Below, one piece after another: positions 43,896-52,791 of a stretch of DNA of 64,000 bases. Numbering within the stretch: position 1 is the stretch's first letter; each line of letters begins with the position of its first letter. Source of the stretch: Oligosphaera ethanolica (GTDB lineage: Bacteria; Verrucomicrobiota; Lentisphaeria; Oligosphaerales; Oligosphaeraceae); contig NZ_JAUSVL010000001.1 in the NCBI RefSeq assembly GCF_030814695.1, forward strand, positions 2,082,227-2,146,226, given 5' to 3'. The notes under the pieces were generated by a model that ran no database searches, had not been told where the DNA came from, and saw nothing but the letters and a program-made list of their open reading frames with translations. Made by a program: the position numbers and the translations under genes.

Positions 43896-45142
43896 AACTC
43901 AAATTGATCTACCCGCAATGGCCCAAACTGCCCAATCAGCCGCGCTTCAACCTGCCGCCCATGGGCCCCGTGTCCTTCGCGGCAGCACTGCCCGCAGACG
44001 TCGACGTCGATTTCTGCGACGAGAATGTCGAGGCGCTGGACCTGCAGTCCCCGGCCGATCTCTACGCCATTTCCTGCATGCTGACCTGCCAGACACCGCG
44101 CGCATACGCCATCGCTGACGAACTCCGCGCCGCCGGCAAAACCGTCATCATGGGTGGCATCGCCATCATGCTCCACCACGAAGAAGCCGCGGGCCACGCC
44201 GACAGTATCTTCCTCGGCGAAGCCGAAGGACGCATGGACGCCGTCTTCCGCGATTTCGCCGATGGCAAGCTCAAGCCGGTCTACAACTTCCTCGGCCAGT
44301 TTCCCGACACGGCCCTAATTGGCCCGGCGCGGCGCGACATCCTCAAGCGCGAGCTCTACAACTACCGCGGCGTCCAGATGGTCGATCTCGTCCACGCCTC
44401 CCGCGGCTGTCGTTTCAACTGCTTTCCCTGCTGCACGCCTTTCCTGGGCGGCCGGCAATTCCGCCCCCGCCCCATTGACAAGGTCGTCGCCGAAATGGCC
44501 GCCATTCCCAACAACCGGCTGTTCATCGTGGACAATTCGCTCGCGCAGGACGACCAGTGGGAAAAAGACCTCTTCCGCGCCATGGCGCCACTGGGCAAAA
44601 AATGGGTATCGCACCCCATCAAGGACGACCCGGAGATTCTCAAGCTGGCGCAGGCGGCCGGCGCCTGGTACGTCTATCAGGCGATCTTCGACACCTCCGA
44701 TTTCATCCGCGCGCGCATTCAGCGCTACAAGGACCACGGCATCGGCGTGGAGGGCACCATCATCCTCGGCACAGACGATCAAAGCCTGGATGACATCAAA
44801 CGACTCGTCGACTTCCTCCTCGAAATTGATCTCGATCTGGCTGAATTCACCGTGCTCACGCCTTTTCCGCACTCGGCCATCTGCACCCAGCTCACAGAGC
44901 AGGGACGCATTCTCCACCGCGACTGGGGCCGTTACACCGCCGGCGAGGTCGTGTTCAAGCCAGCCCGTATGAGCGTCGACGAACTGCAGTGGGCCTATCA
45001 GTACGCCTGGGATAGCTTCTACAGCGAGGAATCCAAGGAGTTCAAAATGGCCAAGCTCTACCTGGACGTGCTGAAAAAAGAGCAGGCGCCACTGACCGAG
45101 TCCCTGCGTCCCAGCAATGTCAAGTGGGGGCATCAGGCATGA
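43892..45142 (+). CDS. B12-binding-type radical SAM protein, first of pair
   Basis: A 416-residue protein with an N-terminal Rossmann-like, cobalamin-binding-type region (IYPQWPKLPNQPRFNLPP ... GKTVIMGGIAIMLHHEEA ... IFLGEAEGRMDAVF) and a radical SAM core with HASRGCRFNCFPCCTP (CxxxCxxC). Related proteins methylate or rearrange unactivated carbons. Some members bind no cobalamin, and the typical DxHxxG is not obvious here. It is ATGA-coupled to a second radical SAM gene. In proposed ladderane clusters similar proteins are implicated in ring formation; the reaction here is unknown. Confidence 0.86.
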   Translation: MKLKLIYPQWPKLPNQPRFNLPPMGPVSFAAALPADVDVDFCDENVEALDLQSPADLYAISCMLTCQTPRAYAIADELRAAGKTVIMGGIAIMLHHEEAAGHADSIFLGEAEGRMDAVFRDFADGKLKPVYNFLGQFPDTALIGPARRDILKRELYNYRGVQMVDLVHASRGCRFNCFPCCTPFLGGRQFRPRPIDKVVAEMAAIPNNRLFIVDNSLAQDDQWEKDLFRAMAPLGKKWVSHPIKDDPEILKLAQAAGAWYVYQAIFDTSDFIRARIQRYKDHGIGVEGTIILGTDDQSLDDIKRLVDFLLEIDLDLAEFTVLTPFPHSAICTQLTEQGRILHRDWGRYTAGEVVFKPARMSVDELQWAYQYAWDSFYSEESKEFKMAKLYLDVLKKEQAPLTESLRPSNVKWGHQA

Positions 45143-46485
45143 AAATCCTGGTCTCAGCCGCCAATTTCTGCCGTGAGCCCCTGCCGGTATATCCGCTGGG
45201 CATGGGCGTCATCGCCGCCGTCCTGAGCGCGGCGGGCCACGATGTCCGCCAGTTCGATCCGCTGCCCTGCGGCGAAAACGACTACCCGGCCCGGGCGGCG
45301 GAGCTCTGTCGCGATTTTATGCCCGACCTGGTCTGCGTCAGCATCCGCAATCTCGACGTGGCCGACAGCCAGTCCGCCAATCAGGCGCTCTTTCAAGCGG
45401 TCTGTGCCGTCATCGCCACCTGGCGCCGGCTGTGTGCCGCCCCGATTATCCTCGGCGGTTCCGGCTTCACCATGAACCCCGAAGCCGTGATGAAACATTC
45501 TGGTGCGGACTACGGCATCGCCGGCGAGGGCGAGAGCGCGATCCTCGAGCTGGTCGCGGCCATCGCTGCCGGCCGGCCACCGGTGCGGGGAACTATCATC
45601 CGCAAGCCAGCCGCAGCGCTATCCGGCGCCCGTTATTCGCGCCAGATCGCGGCCTATTACGATGACCAGACCCACATCATGCCGCTGCAGACCAAGCGCG
45701 GCTGCCCCTTCCACTGTGTCTACTGCACCTACCCGAGCCTCGAAGGGCGCACGCTCCGGCTGCGGCCACTGGACGAGGTGCTCGACGACATCAGCTACCT
45801 CAAAATGACCTATCCCGACGCCATGCTCTACTTCACCGACTCCGTGTTCAATGATCCCAGCCACCACTACCAAGACATCCTGCGAGGGATGCTGGAGCGC
45901 GATCTGACCATGCCCTGGACGGGATTCATCACCCCCTTTGGCGTCAACGGCGACGACCTCGACCTCATGGCTGCCTCGGGCCTCATCTGCGCCGATCTCG
46001 GCATGGACGGCACAACCGACGCCACCCTGGCCGGCCTCGGCAAGCACTTTACCTTCCAGGAAGCCAGAACCTGCTGCGAGCAACTCCTGGCGCGCAAAGT
46101 GAGCGTGCACGCCAACGCCATGTTCGGCGGCCCCGGCGAAACCTGGGACACGGTCCGGGAAGGCATTGCCAACCTGCTCGCCCTTGCCCCCGTTTACACC
46201 ATCATCTTCTCAGGCATCCGCCTGCTCAGCGGCGCACCCATCATTGCGACAGCCCGCCGGGAAGGCCTGATCGCCGACGACTGGGATGACACCCAGCCGC
46301 TCTACTACTACGCGCCCGGCATCGACGCCGATACGCTCCACCAGCAACTGCTCGCGGCCTTCAAGGACAGCCCGTACTGCGTCTACCCGCCATCAAGCCG
46401 CAGCAACGACTACCGCACGCTCCATAAATATGGCTTTGCCAAACTCAAAAAGCTCGAACTGAGCCAGCAGCGCCGGAGAAGCTAG
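45139..46485 (+). CDS. B12-binding-type radical SAM protein, second of pair
   Basis: A 448-residue protein of the same architecture as its neighbour: N-terminal cobalamin-type domain (YPLGMGVIAAVLSAAGHDVRQFD, CVSIRNLD, PIILGGSGFT, DYGIAGEGESAILELV) and a radical SAM core with TKRGCPFHCVYCTYPSLEG (CxxxCxxC). FGGPGETWDTVREG lies in the C-terminal half. ATG 45139 overlaps the previous stop. The two proteins differ enough to be non-redundant. It ends 4 bases before the glycosyltransferase gene. Confidence 0.88.
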   Translation: MKILVSAANFCREPLPVYPLGMGVIAAVLSAAGHDVRQFDPLPCGENDYPARAAELCRDFMPDLVCVSIRNLDVADSQSANQALFQAVCAVIATWRRLCAAPIILGGSGFTMNPEAVMKHSGADYGIAGEGESAILELVAAIAAGRPPVRGTIIRKPAAALSGARYSRQIAAYYDDQTHIMPLQTKRGCPFHCVYCTYPSLEGRTLRLRPLDEVLDDISYLKMTYPDAMLYFTDSVFNDPSHHYQDILRGMLERDLTMPWTGFITPFGVNGDDLDLMAASGLICADLGMDGTTDATLAGLGKHFTFQEARTCCEQLLARKVSVHANAMFGGPGETWDTVREGIANLLALAPVYTIIFSGIRLLSGAPIIATARREGLIADDWDDTQPLYYYAPGIDADTLHQQLLAAFKDSPYCVYPPSSRSNDYRTLHKYGFAKLKKLELSQQRRRS

Positions 46486-46488
46486 GGC

Positions 46489-47688
46489 ATGAAGGTCGCC
46501 TGCGTTATTCCCCTCTATAACAATGCATCCACCGTCCTCGCAGTGGCCGGCGACTGCCGGCGCTACCTGGAACAGGTCGTCGTCGTCGATGACGGCAGCA
46601 GCGACCTGCCACCGCATTTCGACCGCGATCTGCAGGCCATCGGCGGGGAATTGATCCGACATAGCCACAATCGCGGCAAGGGCGCCGCCATCAAATCCGC
46701 CCTGGCGCTCCTCAACCGCAGCGATACCGACTACATGATCACCATCGACGCCGATGGCCAGCACCTCCCCGACGACCTGCCGCAATTCCTCGATCTGCTG
46801 GCCAAGGACGGCCAGGACGGCGACCTCATCGTCATCGGCGCCCGCGATTTTACCGGCAAAAATATCCCCGATGCGAGCAAATTCGGCCGGCAGTTCTCCA
46901 ATTTCTGGGTGAAACTCGAAACCGGCGTCAACTGCGACGACAGCCAGAGCGGCTTCCGCGCCTACCCGGTCAAGGCCCTCAGCCGCCTAAAGCTACGCTG
47001 CTGCCGGTACAATTTTGAGATTGAGGTGCTGGTGCGCTGCCTCTGGGGCGGCTTGCGGCTGCGCGAAATACCCATTGGCGTCATCTATGCCCCGCCCGGC
47101 GAGCGCATCACCCACTTCCGGCCGTTTATGGACAACCTGCGGCTGTCGCTTTTACATACGGCCCTGGTGGCACGCCGGCTCAGTGGCCTGCCTTCGCGGC
47201 GACTGGTGGCGACCGCGCCAGCGCCAAACACGCCGTCGCCATGGAAAAGCCCCAGGGCGTTTTTCCTCTTTTTGTTGCACGAGAATGCGACGCCAGGACT
47301 ACTGGGCCTGTCAGCCGGACTCAGCAGCTTTCTGGCGATTTTGCCCTTGCTGTCCTGCCACATGCTGGTGATTCTCTACGTCTGCATCCGCTTGCGCCTG
47401 AACAAGGTGATGGCCCTAGCGATTCAGAATCTGTTCATGCCGCCGCTGACGCCTTTTCTTTGCCTGCAGCTGGGTTATTTTATGCGCCACGGTACATTCC
47501 TGCGCGAAGCGAGTATGCAAACCGTTGTCTACGAATTACATCTGCGTTACTTGGATTGGCTGCTCGGCAGCCTCGTCCTGGCACCGCCGATCGCCGTCGT
47601 CGTCGGCTTGACGGTCTACGCCGCCGCCAGCCGCCTGAACCGGAAAAAAAGCAGGTTGGACCATGCCGGTTGCAGCGAAAAATCTTAG
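46489..47688 (+). CDS. Family 2 glycosyltransferase fused to a DUF2062 membrane domain
   Basis: A 399-residue protein. The GT2 domain has VACVIPLYNNASTV, VVVVDDGSSD, NRGKGAAIKSAL and MITIDADGQH (DxD-type metal site). The C-terminal ~170 residues are hydrophobic and resemble DUF2062 (PGLLGLSAGLSSFLAILPLL, LNKVMALAIQNLFMPPLTPF). It should transfer a sugar to the lipid product at the inner membrane. APE clusters commonly encode a GT2 with a neighbouring or fused acyltransferase; here the next gene is that acyltransferase, overlapping by 26 bases. Confidence 0.9.
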   Translation: MKVACVIPLYNNASTVLAVAGDCRRYLEQVVVVDDGSSDLPPHFDRDLQAIGGELIRHSHNRGKGAAIKSALALLNRSDTDYMITIDADGQHLPDDLPQFLDLLAKDGQDGDLIVIGARDFTGKNIPDASKFGRQFSNFWVKLETGVNCDDSQSGFRAYPVKALSRLKLRCCRYNFEIEVLVRCLWGGLRLREIPIGVIYAPPGERITHFRPFMDNLRLSLLHTALVARRLSGLPSRRLVATAPAPNTPSPWKSPRAFFLFLLHENATPGLLGLSAGLSSFLAILPLLSCHMLVILYVCIRLRLNKVMALAIQNLFMPPLTPFLCLQLGYFMRHGTFLREASMQTVVYELHLRYLDWLLGSLVLAPPIAVVVGLTVYAAASRLNRKKSRLDHAGCSEKS

Positions 47689-48577
47689 CGACCAGCGGGG
47701 CAACGCCCTCGGCATCGGTTTTTTCCGGGTCGTCATCCGCGCCCTCGGGCCGCGTTGCGCCTGCGCCATGGTCTGGTTCGTCGCCTTTTTCTACGCCGTC
47801 TGCGACGGCACTGCCCGGCGAGCGGCGACGCCCTATTTACGCAGTCGTTTCCCCAAGGCGGGCACCATGGCCCGGCGCTGGCATTTCTACCGCCTGATTG
47901 TCGCCCAGGGCCAGGTGATCATCCTTGCCCACTGGCTGCGTAGCGGCCGGCAGGTGCCCATCCGCGAAGAACAACCCGAGCATCTGCGCGACGCCTTGTG
48001 CGACCGCCGCCGCGGGCTGATTCTGCTCATCAGCCACGTGGGCTGCTGGCAGGCCGCACTCACCTACCTGGAAAACTACCAGCGGCCAGTCAATCTGCTG
48101 ATTCAGGCCAACGCCAATGTCCACATCGCCAAAATGTTCCTGGGCCAGCACGTCACCATCATCAATAATGACGGCCCCTTCGGCGGCCTGCTTGATTGCG
48201 TCGCCGCGCTGGAACGGGGCGAAATCGTCTGCATCATGGGCGATCGCCAAGCAGGCGACCACGAGGAAGCGCTGCCCATGACCCTGCTTGGCCGACAGCT
48301 CTTCATCCCCCGCTCACCATGGCTGCTGGCCGCGCGCTGCCGCTGCGCCATCGTGCCCGTCTTCACGCTCATGCGCGGCATGGCCGGCGGCATTGACTTC
48401 TTTTTCGCGCCGCCTATCACCATTGAGTACAATCTGCCACGAAAACCCCCTGCCGACATCTTTACGCCATATATTGCCCAGTATGCCGCCGCGCTGGAAA
48501 AAATGGCCGTTGACCACCCGTATCAATTATTTCATTACGACCACCAAGCAAGTACTGCAACGCCCCGGGAGACCTGA
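47663..48577 (+). CDS. LpxL/HtrB-like lipid acyltransferase
   Basis: A 304-residue membrane-associated acyltransferase of the lauroyl-transferase group: an N-terminal hydrophobic segment, LILLISHVGCWQAALTYLE at the catalytic site, INNDGPFGGLLDCVAALERGEIVCIMGDRQAG, and FIPRSPWLLAARC. The active-site HX4(D/E) reads HVGCWQ, with Gln in place of the acidic residue, so activity or mechanism may differ. The family acylates lipid A or flexirubin/APE head groups. It overlaps the GT2 gene and is followed 2 bases later by ACP2. Confidence 0.86.
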   Translation: MPVAAKNLSDQRGNALGIGFFRVVIRALGPRCACAMVWFVAFFYAVCDGTARRAATPYLRSRFPKAGTMARRWHFYRLIVAQGQVIILAHWLRSGRQVPIREEQPEHLRDALCDRRRGLILLISHVGCWQAALTYLENYQRPVNLLIQANANVHIAKMFLGQHVTIINNDGPFGGLLDCVAALERGEIVCIMGDRQAGDHEEALPMTLLGRQLFIPRSPWLLAARCRCAIVPVFTLMRGMAGGIDFFFAPPITIEYNLPRKPPADIFTPYIAQYAAALEKMAVDHPYQLFHYDHQASTATPRET

Positions 48578-48579
48578 AG

Positions 48580-48855
48580 ATGGATGACGCCACCGCTGCC
48601 TTTCGCCAAGAATTCAAACAGAAGCTCATCACCTGGCTGCACCTCGAAGACAAAACGCCTGATGACATCAAGGACGACGACGCGCTCTTCGGCTCCGGCC
48701 TGGGCCTGGACTCCCTCGACGCCGTGGAAATCGTCATCGCGCTGAAACGCGAATACAACATTCCCCAGAGCGCCGTTGATCAGCGCCGCGAGATCTTCAC
48801 GACCTTCACCACCCTCAGCGATTTCGTCCAGCACTATCACGAACAGCAGCACTAG
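48580..48855 (+). CDS. Acyl carrier protein, cluster ACP2
   Basis: A 91-residue ACP with phosphopantetheine site GSGLGLDSLDAVEIVIAL. The tail ends in HYHEQQH. It precedes KS3 by 21 bases. Two dedicated ACPs are characteristic of APE-type systems, where one carries the starter and the other the growing chain; which is which cannot be told here. Confidence 0.93.
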   Translation: MDDATAAFRQEFKQKLITWLHLEDKTPDDIKDDDALFGSGLGLDSLDAVEIVIALKREYNIPQSAVDQRREIFTTFTTLSDFVQHYHEQQH

Positions 48856-48876
48856 TCAGCGCCTCAGACACGACTC

Positions 48877-50064
48877 ATGATGAGCACTACGCACAACCTG
48901 GCCGGCGTCATCGGCAAAGGCATGATTTCCACCCTGGGGAATACTGTCGCCGAGACTCGCGGCGCGTTATATCAGCCTGTTCCCCGGCTGCCGGAATTGC
49001 CGCGCCGGGTGGCGACCACGCTGTCCCTGCCGGTGTTCGAGGTCGCCGACCTGGCGCCGGACACGGGCATTCCGGGCGGCTTCAGCCTGCAGCTGCTTCG
49101 TCACGCCTTACGCGAAGCGCTGGACGACGCGAAGCTGGCCGGCGGCGACCTGGCCGGCAAACGGGTTGGTGTCTGCATGGGCACCACCGTGGCCTGTCAG
49201 CTCAACGACATTCCCTTCTATGCCACGCTGCGCAGCGGCGCGCTGCCGCCGGCACGGCCACTGAACAACTACATTGCCGGCAATCCCGCCGAGTGGATCC
49301 GCCGGGAACTCGGGCTCAATGGCCCCGCGCTGACCATTTCCAACGCCTGTTCCTCCGGCGCCGACGCCATTGGCATCGGCCTCCTCTGGATCCGCCAGGG
49401 CCTCTGCGATCTCGTCATTGCCGGTGGCACCGACGAGCTCAACCGCGTGCCTCTGGTGGGATTCAACGCGCTTGGCGTCTGCGCGCCTGGGCCCTGCCGG
49501 CCCTTTGACGCCGATCGCGCCGGCCTGAATCTCGGCGAAGCCGCCGGCGTCGTCATCCTCGCCCCCGCCGACGCGGCAGCGGGCGACCGGGCCGTCTGCG
49601 CGGTCGCCGGTTACGGTAACAGCGCCGACGCGTTTCACATCACCCAGCCCGACCCCGAGGGCCACGGTCTCGAACGCGCCATCAGACTCAGCCTGGACAG
49701 CGCCGGCATGATTCAGCCCGGCGACATTGACTTCATCAACGCCCACGGTACCGGCACGCCCGCCAACGATCGCGTCGAAGCCATTGTCTTCCACCGCCTT
49801 TTCGGGGCCGCTGCCCGCTTCCTGTCCACCAAAGCGCTGACCGGCCACACCCTTGGCGCGGCCGGGGCGATCGAATGCATCCTCACCCTGCTGATGCTTG
49901 AAGAGTCCACCGTGCCGGCTAGTATGCGCTTCGAGCGCCTGGCTGCGGACATGCCCTGCGGCCCCTTGCGCAGCCCTTGCCGGCTGCCGGCAGCGCAGTG
50001 GGCACTCTCCACCTCGCTGGCCTTCGGCGGTGCCAACAGCGCGCTGGTCCTCAGGAGACGCTAA
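48877..50064 (+). CDS. Beta-ketoacyl-ACP synthase, cluster KS3
   Basis: A 395-residue condensing enzyme with the complete triad: SNACSSGADAIG (Cys), NAHGTGTPAND (His) and TKALTGHTLGAAG (His), ending STSLAFGGANSALVLRRR. The overall pattern is FabF-like. It is followed 3 bases after its stop by a KS-like partner without a nucleophile, repeating the KS2 arrangement. The start may be either of two adjacent Met codons (48877 or 48880). Confidence 0.93.
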   Translation: MMSTTHNLAGVIGKGMISTLGNTVAETRGALYQPVPRLPELPRRVATTLSLPVFEVADLAPDTGIPGGFSLQLLRHALREALDDAKLAGGDLAGKRVGVCMGTTVACQLNDIPFYATLRSGALPPARPLNNYIAGNPAEWIRRELGLNGPALTISNACSSGADAIGIGLLWIRQGLCDLVIAGGTDELNRVPLVGFNALGVCAPGPCRPFDADRAGLNLGEAAGVVILAPADAAAGDRAVCAVAGYGNSADAFHITQPDPEGHGLERAIRLSLDSAGMIQPGDIDFINAHGTGTPANDRVEAIVFHRLFGAAARFLSTKALTGHTLGAAGAIECILTLLMLEESTVPASMRFERLAADMPCGPLRSPCRLPAAQWALSTSLAFGGANSALVLRRR

Positions 50065-50067
50065 GCC

Positions 50068-50802
50068 ATGCCTGATCTCTACCTGCAAAACTGTCGCGTC
50101 TTTAGCCGTTTTACGACGCCGCTGAGCGAGGACGACCTCAAAGCGGTACGCATCGCCTGCTCGCTGCGGCGGGCCGACCGTTTTACCACGCTGGCAGCGG
50201 CCGCCGTGAAAGCCCCCGCCGGCCAGGCGTTTCCCGCTACCCTGCCGCCGTCAACCGGCCTGATCACCGTCAGCGCCTTTGGGCCACACAAGACCGTCTT
50301 CGCCACGCTTGACGACATTCTTGATTATCCCGAGGACATGATCCTGCCGGTCCGCTTCTCCCACTCGGTCCACAACGCAGCGGCAGCCTACCTGGGGACC
50401 ATCCTGGCAATCACGGGACCGACCTTTGCCGTCACGGGCTTCGAGGCGCCGCTCTTTGCAGCACTGGAACTGGCTCAGACCCTGCTGCACGCCGCCGCCT
50501 GCCCCCTGGTGCTGCTGATCGGCATTGAAGAACGCGGCAGCTTGACACAGGCGGCGCCGGCACTTGCCCCCGAGCGCTTCCCAACCGAGCCGGAAGAAAT
50601 CGTCTGCGCCATGCTGTTGAGCACCGAAGCAACCGCCGGCAGCCGTCGCGTGATTCACGAACGCCACCCCAGCACCAGCACCAGCACCGGCACCGGCACC
50701 AGCACCAGCCAACCGGCGGCGGCGGCATGCACCCTCGGCCTGAGCGAGGCGGCCATTCGCCAGCTAGCCGAAAGCGACAACACGGCGGACCTGCGACTGT
50801 AA
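50068..50802 (+). CDS. Beta-ketoacyl synthase chain-length factor-like protein (half KS)
   Basis: A 244-residue protein matching the Ketoacyl-synt_2/APE chain-length factor pattern: LITVSAFGPHKTVFATLDDI, then LPVRFSHSVHNAAAAYLGTILAITGPTFAVTGFEAPLFAAL. The Cys nucleophile position is occupied by TGFEAP, so it is non-catalytic. Near the C-terminus a Ser/Thr/Gly run (about residues 201-216) is encoded by a hexanucleotide repeat at 50671-50709. Probable heterodimer partner of KS3. The cluster is then interrupted by ~600 bases of repeats. Confidence 0.85.
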   Translation: MPDLYLQNCRVFSRFTTPLSEDDLKAVRIACSLRRADRFTTLAAAAVKAPAGQAFPATLPPSTGLITVSAFGPHKTVFATLDDILDYPEDMILPVRFSHSVHNAAAAYLGTILAITGPTFAVTGFEAPLFAALELAQTLLHAAACPLVLLIGIEERGSLTQAAPALAPERFPTEPEEIVCAMLLSTEATAGSRRVIHERHPSTSTSTGTGTSTSQPAAAACTLGLSEAAIRQLAESDNTADLRL

Positions 50803-51040
50803 TCGGTCAGTGTACACCCCGGCGCTTCGCTGGGACAATTTGCAGGTTACATGCTCCTTGGGTAGGCGGCGGCGTGTGTAGTTCAGGCTTTAGCCTGCTC
50901 CCCATTCCCCGGTTATCCGGTCATGTAACATAGGAGCATGGTTAAGCGACTACGGCGCAGAAACATAGAAATTGTATGATGTTGATTATCGGCCCGGAGC
51001 AGACAATGCTCGTCGACTGATCGGCCAGGTTCGGCCCTTT
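50803..51040 (+). repeat. Truncated family D copy and inverted B/C fragment
   Basis: 50801-50848 matches the start of family D (aatcggtcagtgtacacc through gacaatttgcagg) and then diverges. 50935-50975 is an inverted family C fragment (ggttaagcgactacggcgc), and cggccaggttcggccctttg near 51020 is an inverted family B edge. These repeats separate the KS3/CLF block from the secreted protein and ketoreductase genes. Confidence 0.8.
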
Positions 51041-51310
51041 GGGCCGAATGCCGCCGGGACGGCGGCGCTCCCAGGAGTCCCCGGCGTCCGCCAAGCAGTC
51101 CCCCGGCGTCCAAAGCGTCATTCCCCACGGTCCCGAAAGTCCCCACAGTCCAATCCATGGGATCATGCCTTATGAGTCGTGAGTCCTCGCCCCAGCGCCG
51201 CCGCCAAGCAGTCCCCACGGTTCCCGGCGTTTCCTGGGGCCGGCCAGTAACAATGACGGGCCGAATGCCGCCGGGACGGCGGCGCTCCCAGGAGTCTCCG
51301 GCGTCCGCCG
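51041..51310 (+). repeat. Dispersed repeat family E, uninterrupted copy
   Basis: Contains two gccgccgggacggcggcgctccc blocks (51048 and 51264 regions), gcgtcattccccacggtccc, gtccccacagtcc and catgccttatgagtcgtgag. This is the empty-site counterpart of the repeat into which the IS at 17143-18986 inserted. No gene is seen. Confidence 0.85.
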
Positions 51311-51403
51311 CTGACTTGTAAAATGCCGATCCGGATGTCTAATAATGACCGTGTTTTTCTTCTTGTTCGCCCATATTCACCACCAGCAACGGGAGGCCCG
51401 ACC

Positions 51404-51994
51404 ATGAAACACCACATTTTCACCATGCGCTCGCTAATTTGTGCCTGTGTTATGCTTGCTGGTGTCGCGCTCAGCGCGGCAGACGATGCGGCCCCGGCGG
51501 CTGGAAATGCCGCCAGCATGACGCCACCCCAGCCCAACAAAGTCAAGGTCGCCAAAGTCAGTTCACAATGGATCAAAGCGGCCGAGGCAAAAGAATACGT
51601 GCTTGACCTCGAAAAGGTGCCGCCGCCCTACCGCAACGAGATCAAATTCTACACCGTGAACGCCCTGCATTCAGTAGGCTTGAAAGAGGTTGCCAGCAGT
51701 GATCTCGTCATCAAGGTCGAGCTCATCGACAGCCATTTCAATGTCGTCCCGGTCAATCCGCGCAAAGAACGCAAATCGGTCCAGTACGTCATAACGGCCA
51801 GCGAAAAGGGCAGCATGATCTGGACGGCGTCCAGCTCCTGCAGCAGCCGGGCAACGGAAATCAGCAACTACTGGTTCCCCGGCCTGGTGGCGTCCATTCT
51901 GCCCAACTTCGGCAAAAGCCATGGCGGGCCGCTGTCCATCGGCAAATATCCCATCTACTTGAATGCGGTCAACACCCCGCCTGCCGGCAACTAA
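51404..51994 (+). CDS. Predicted secreted protein of unknown function within the cluster
   Basis: A 196-residue protein with a signal peptide (SLICACVMLAGVALSAADD; cleavage probably after ALSA). The mature part has an Ala/Pro-rich linker, then KAAEAKEYVLDLEKVPPPYR, DLVIKVELIDSHFNVVPVNPRKE and WFPGLVASILPNFG. No family is recognised. ATG 51404 has a gggagg site 7 bases upstream. It ends 36 bases before the ketoreductase gene, so it probably belongs to the second transcription unit of the cluster and may act in the periplasm. Confidence 0.7.
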   Translation: MKHHIFTMRSLICACVMLAGVALSAADDAAPAAGNAASMTPPQPNKVKVAKVSSQWIKAAEAKEYVLDLEKVPPPYRNEIKFYTVNALHSVGLKEVASSDLVIKVELIDSHFNVVPVNPRKERKSVQYVITASEKGSMIWTASSSCSSRATEISNYWFPGLVASILPNFGKSHGGPLSIGKYPIYLNAVNTPPAGN

Positions 51995-52030
51995 GCACCC
52001 CGCGGCCGCGCAGCGCAGACCAGGAAAGAC

Positions 52031-52774
52031 ATGCCACAGGAATCCGCATCTACCCCGACAGCACTCATCATCGGCGGCTGCAAAGGCATCGGCCGGGCCA
52101 TCGCCGCCAGGCTGGCCCGGGATGGCTTTGACATCCTTGCCAGCAGTCGCCAGGACAGTCAGGACGTAGTCGCGACTGCGGAGCTCGTCCACCAAGCCGG
52201 CCGGCAGTTCACGCTGCTGACTTTCGATGTCGGCAACCGCGAACAATGCCGGGCGGCGCTTGCGCCCCTGCTGGCCGACGCAGCGCTGCCGGAGGTCGTG
52301 GTGTATAACGCCGGCATGGCCAGGGACAACCTCTTCGCCTTCATGGACCCGAGCGAGTGGCAGGACGTGATCAGGACCAATCTTGACGGCTTTTACAACA
52401 CCGTGCAGCCCTTTGTCTTTGGCATGATTGCCCGCCGCCGGGGCCGCATTATCGCTATCAGCTCGGCATCAGGCCAGGCCGGCCAGGCCGGCCAAGTCAA
52501 CTATTCGGCCGCCAAGGCCGCCCTCATCGGCGCCGTCAAGGCGCTTGCCCGGGAAATAGGACGCAAGGGCATTCTCGTCAATGTCGTTGCCCCCGGCGTG
52601 ATCAGCACAGCGATGACCGCTGAACTCCCGCTGGAGCGAATTCTGCCGCTGATTCCCCTCAATCGCGTCGGCGCGGTTGATGAGGTCGCCGGCGCGGTAA
52701 GTTTCCTCGCGGGGCCCGACAGCAGTTACGTCCACGGCCAGGTCCTTGCGGTCAACGGCGGCCTGGTCATCTAG
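52031..52774 (+). CDS. 3-oxoacyl-ACP reductase (FabG-like SDR)
   Basis: A 247-residue short-chain dehydrogenase. Seen: ALIIGGCKGIGRAIAARLA (NAD(P)-binding, with Gly-Gly-Cys instead of TGxxxGIG), VVYNAGMARDN, IIAISSASGQAGQAGQVNYSAAKAAL (Ser, Tyr and Lys of the catalytic set) and PGVISTAMTAELP. It would reduce the 3-keto group after each condensation. It is the only ketoreductase of the cluster and lies on the far side of the repeat interruption. Confidence 0.92.
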   Translation: MPQESASTPTALIIGGCKGIGRAIAARLARDGFDILASSRQDSQDVVATAELVHQAGRQFTLLTFDVGNREQCRAALAPLLADAALPEVVVYNAGMARDNLFAFMDPSEWQDVIRTNLDGFYNTVQPFVFGMIARRRGRIIAISSASGQAGQAGQVNYSAAKAALIGAVKALAREIGRKGILVNVVAPGVISTAMTAELPLERILPLIPLNRVGAVDEVAGAVSFLAGPDSSYVHGQVLAVNGGLVI

Positions 52775-52791
52775 GAAACAGATTCAGCGTC

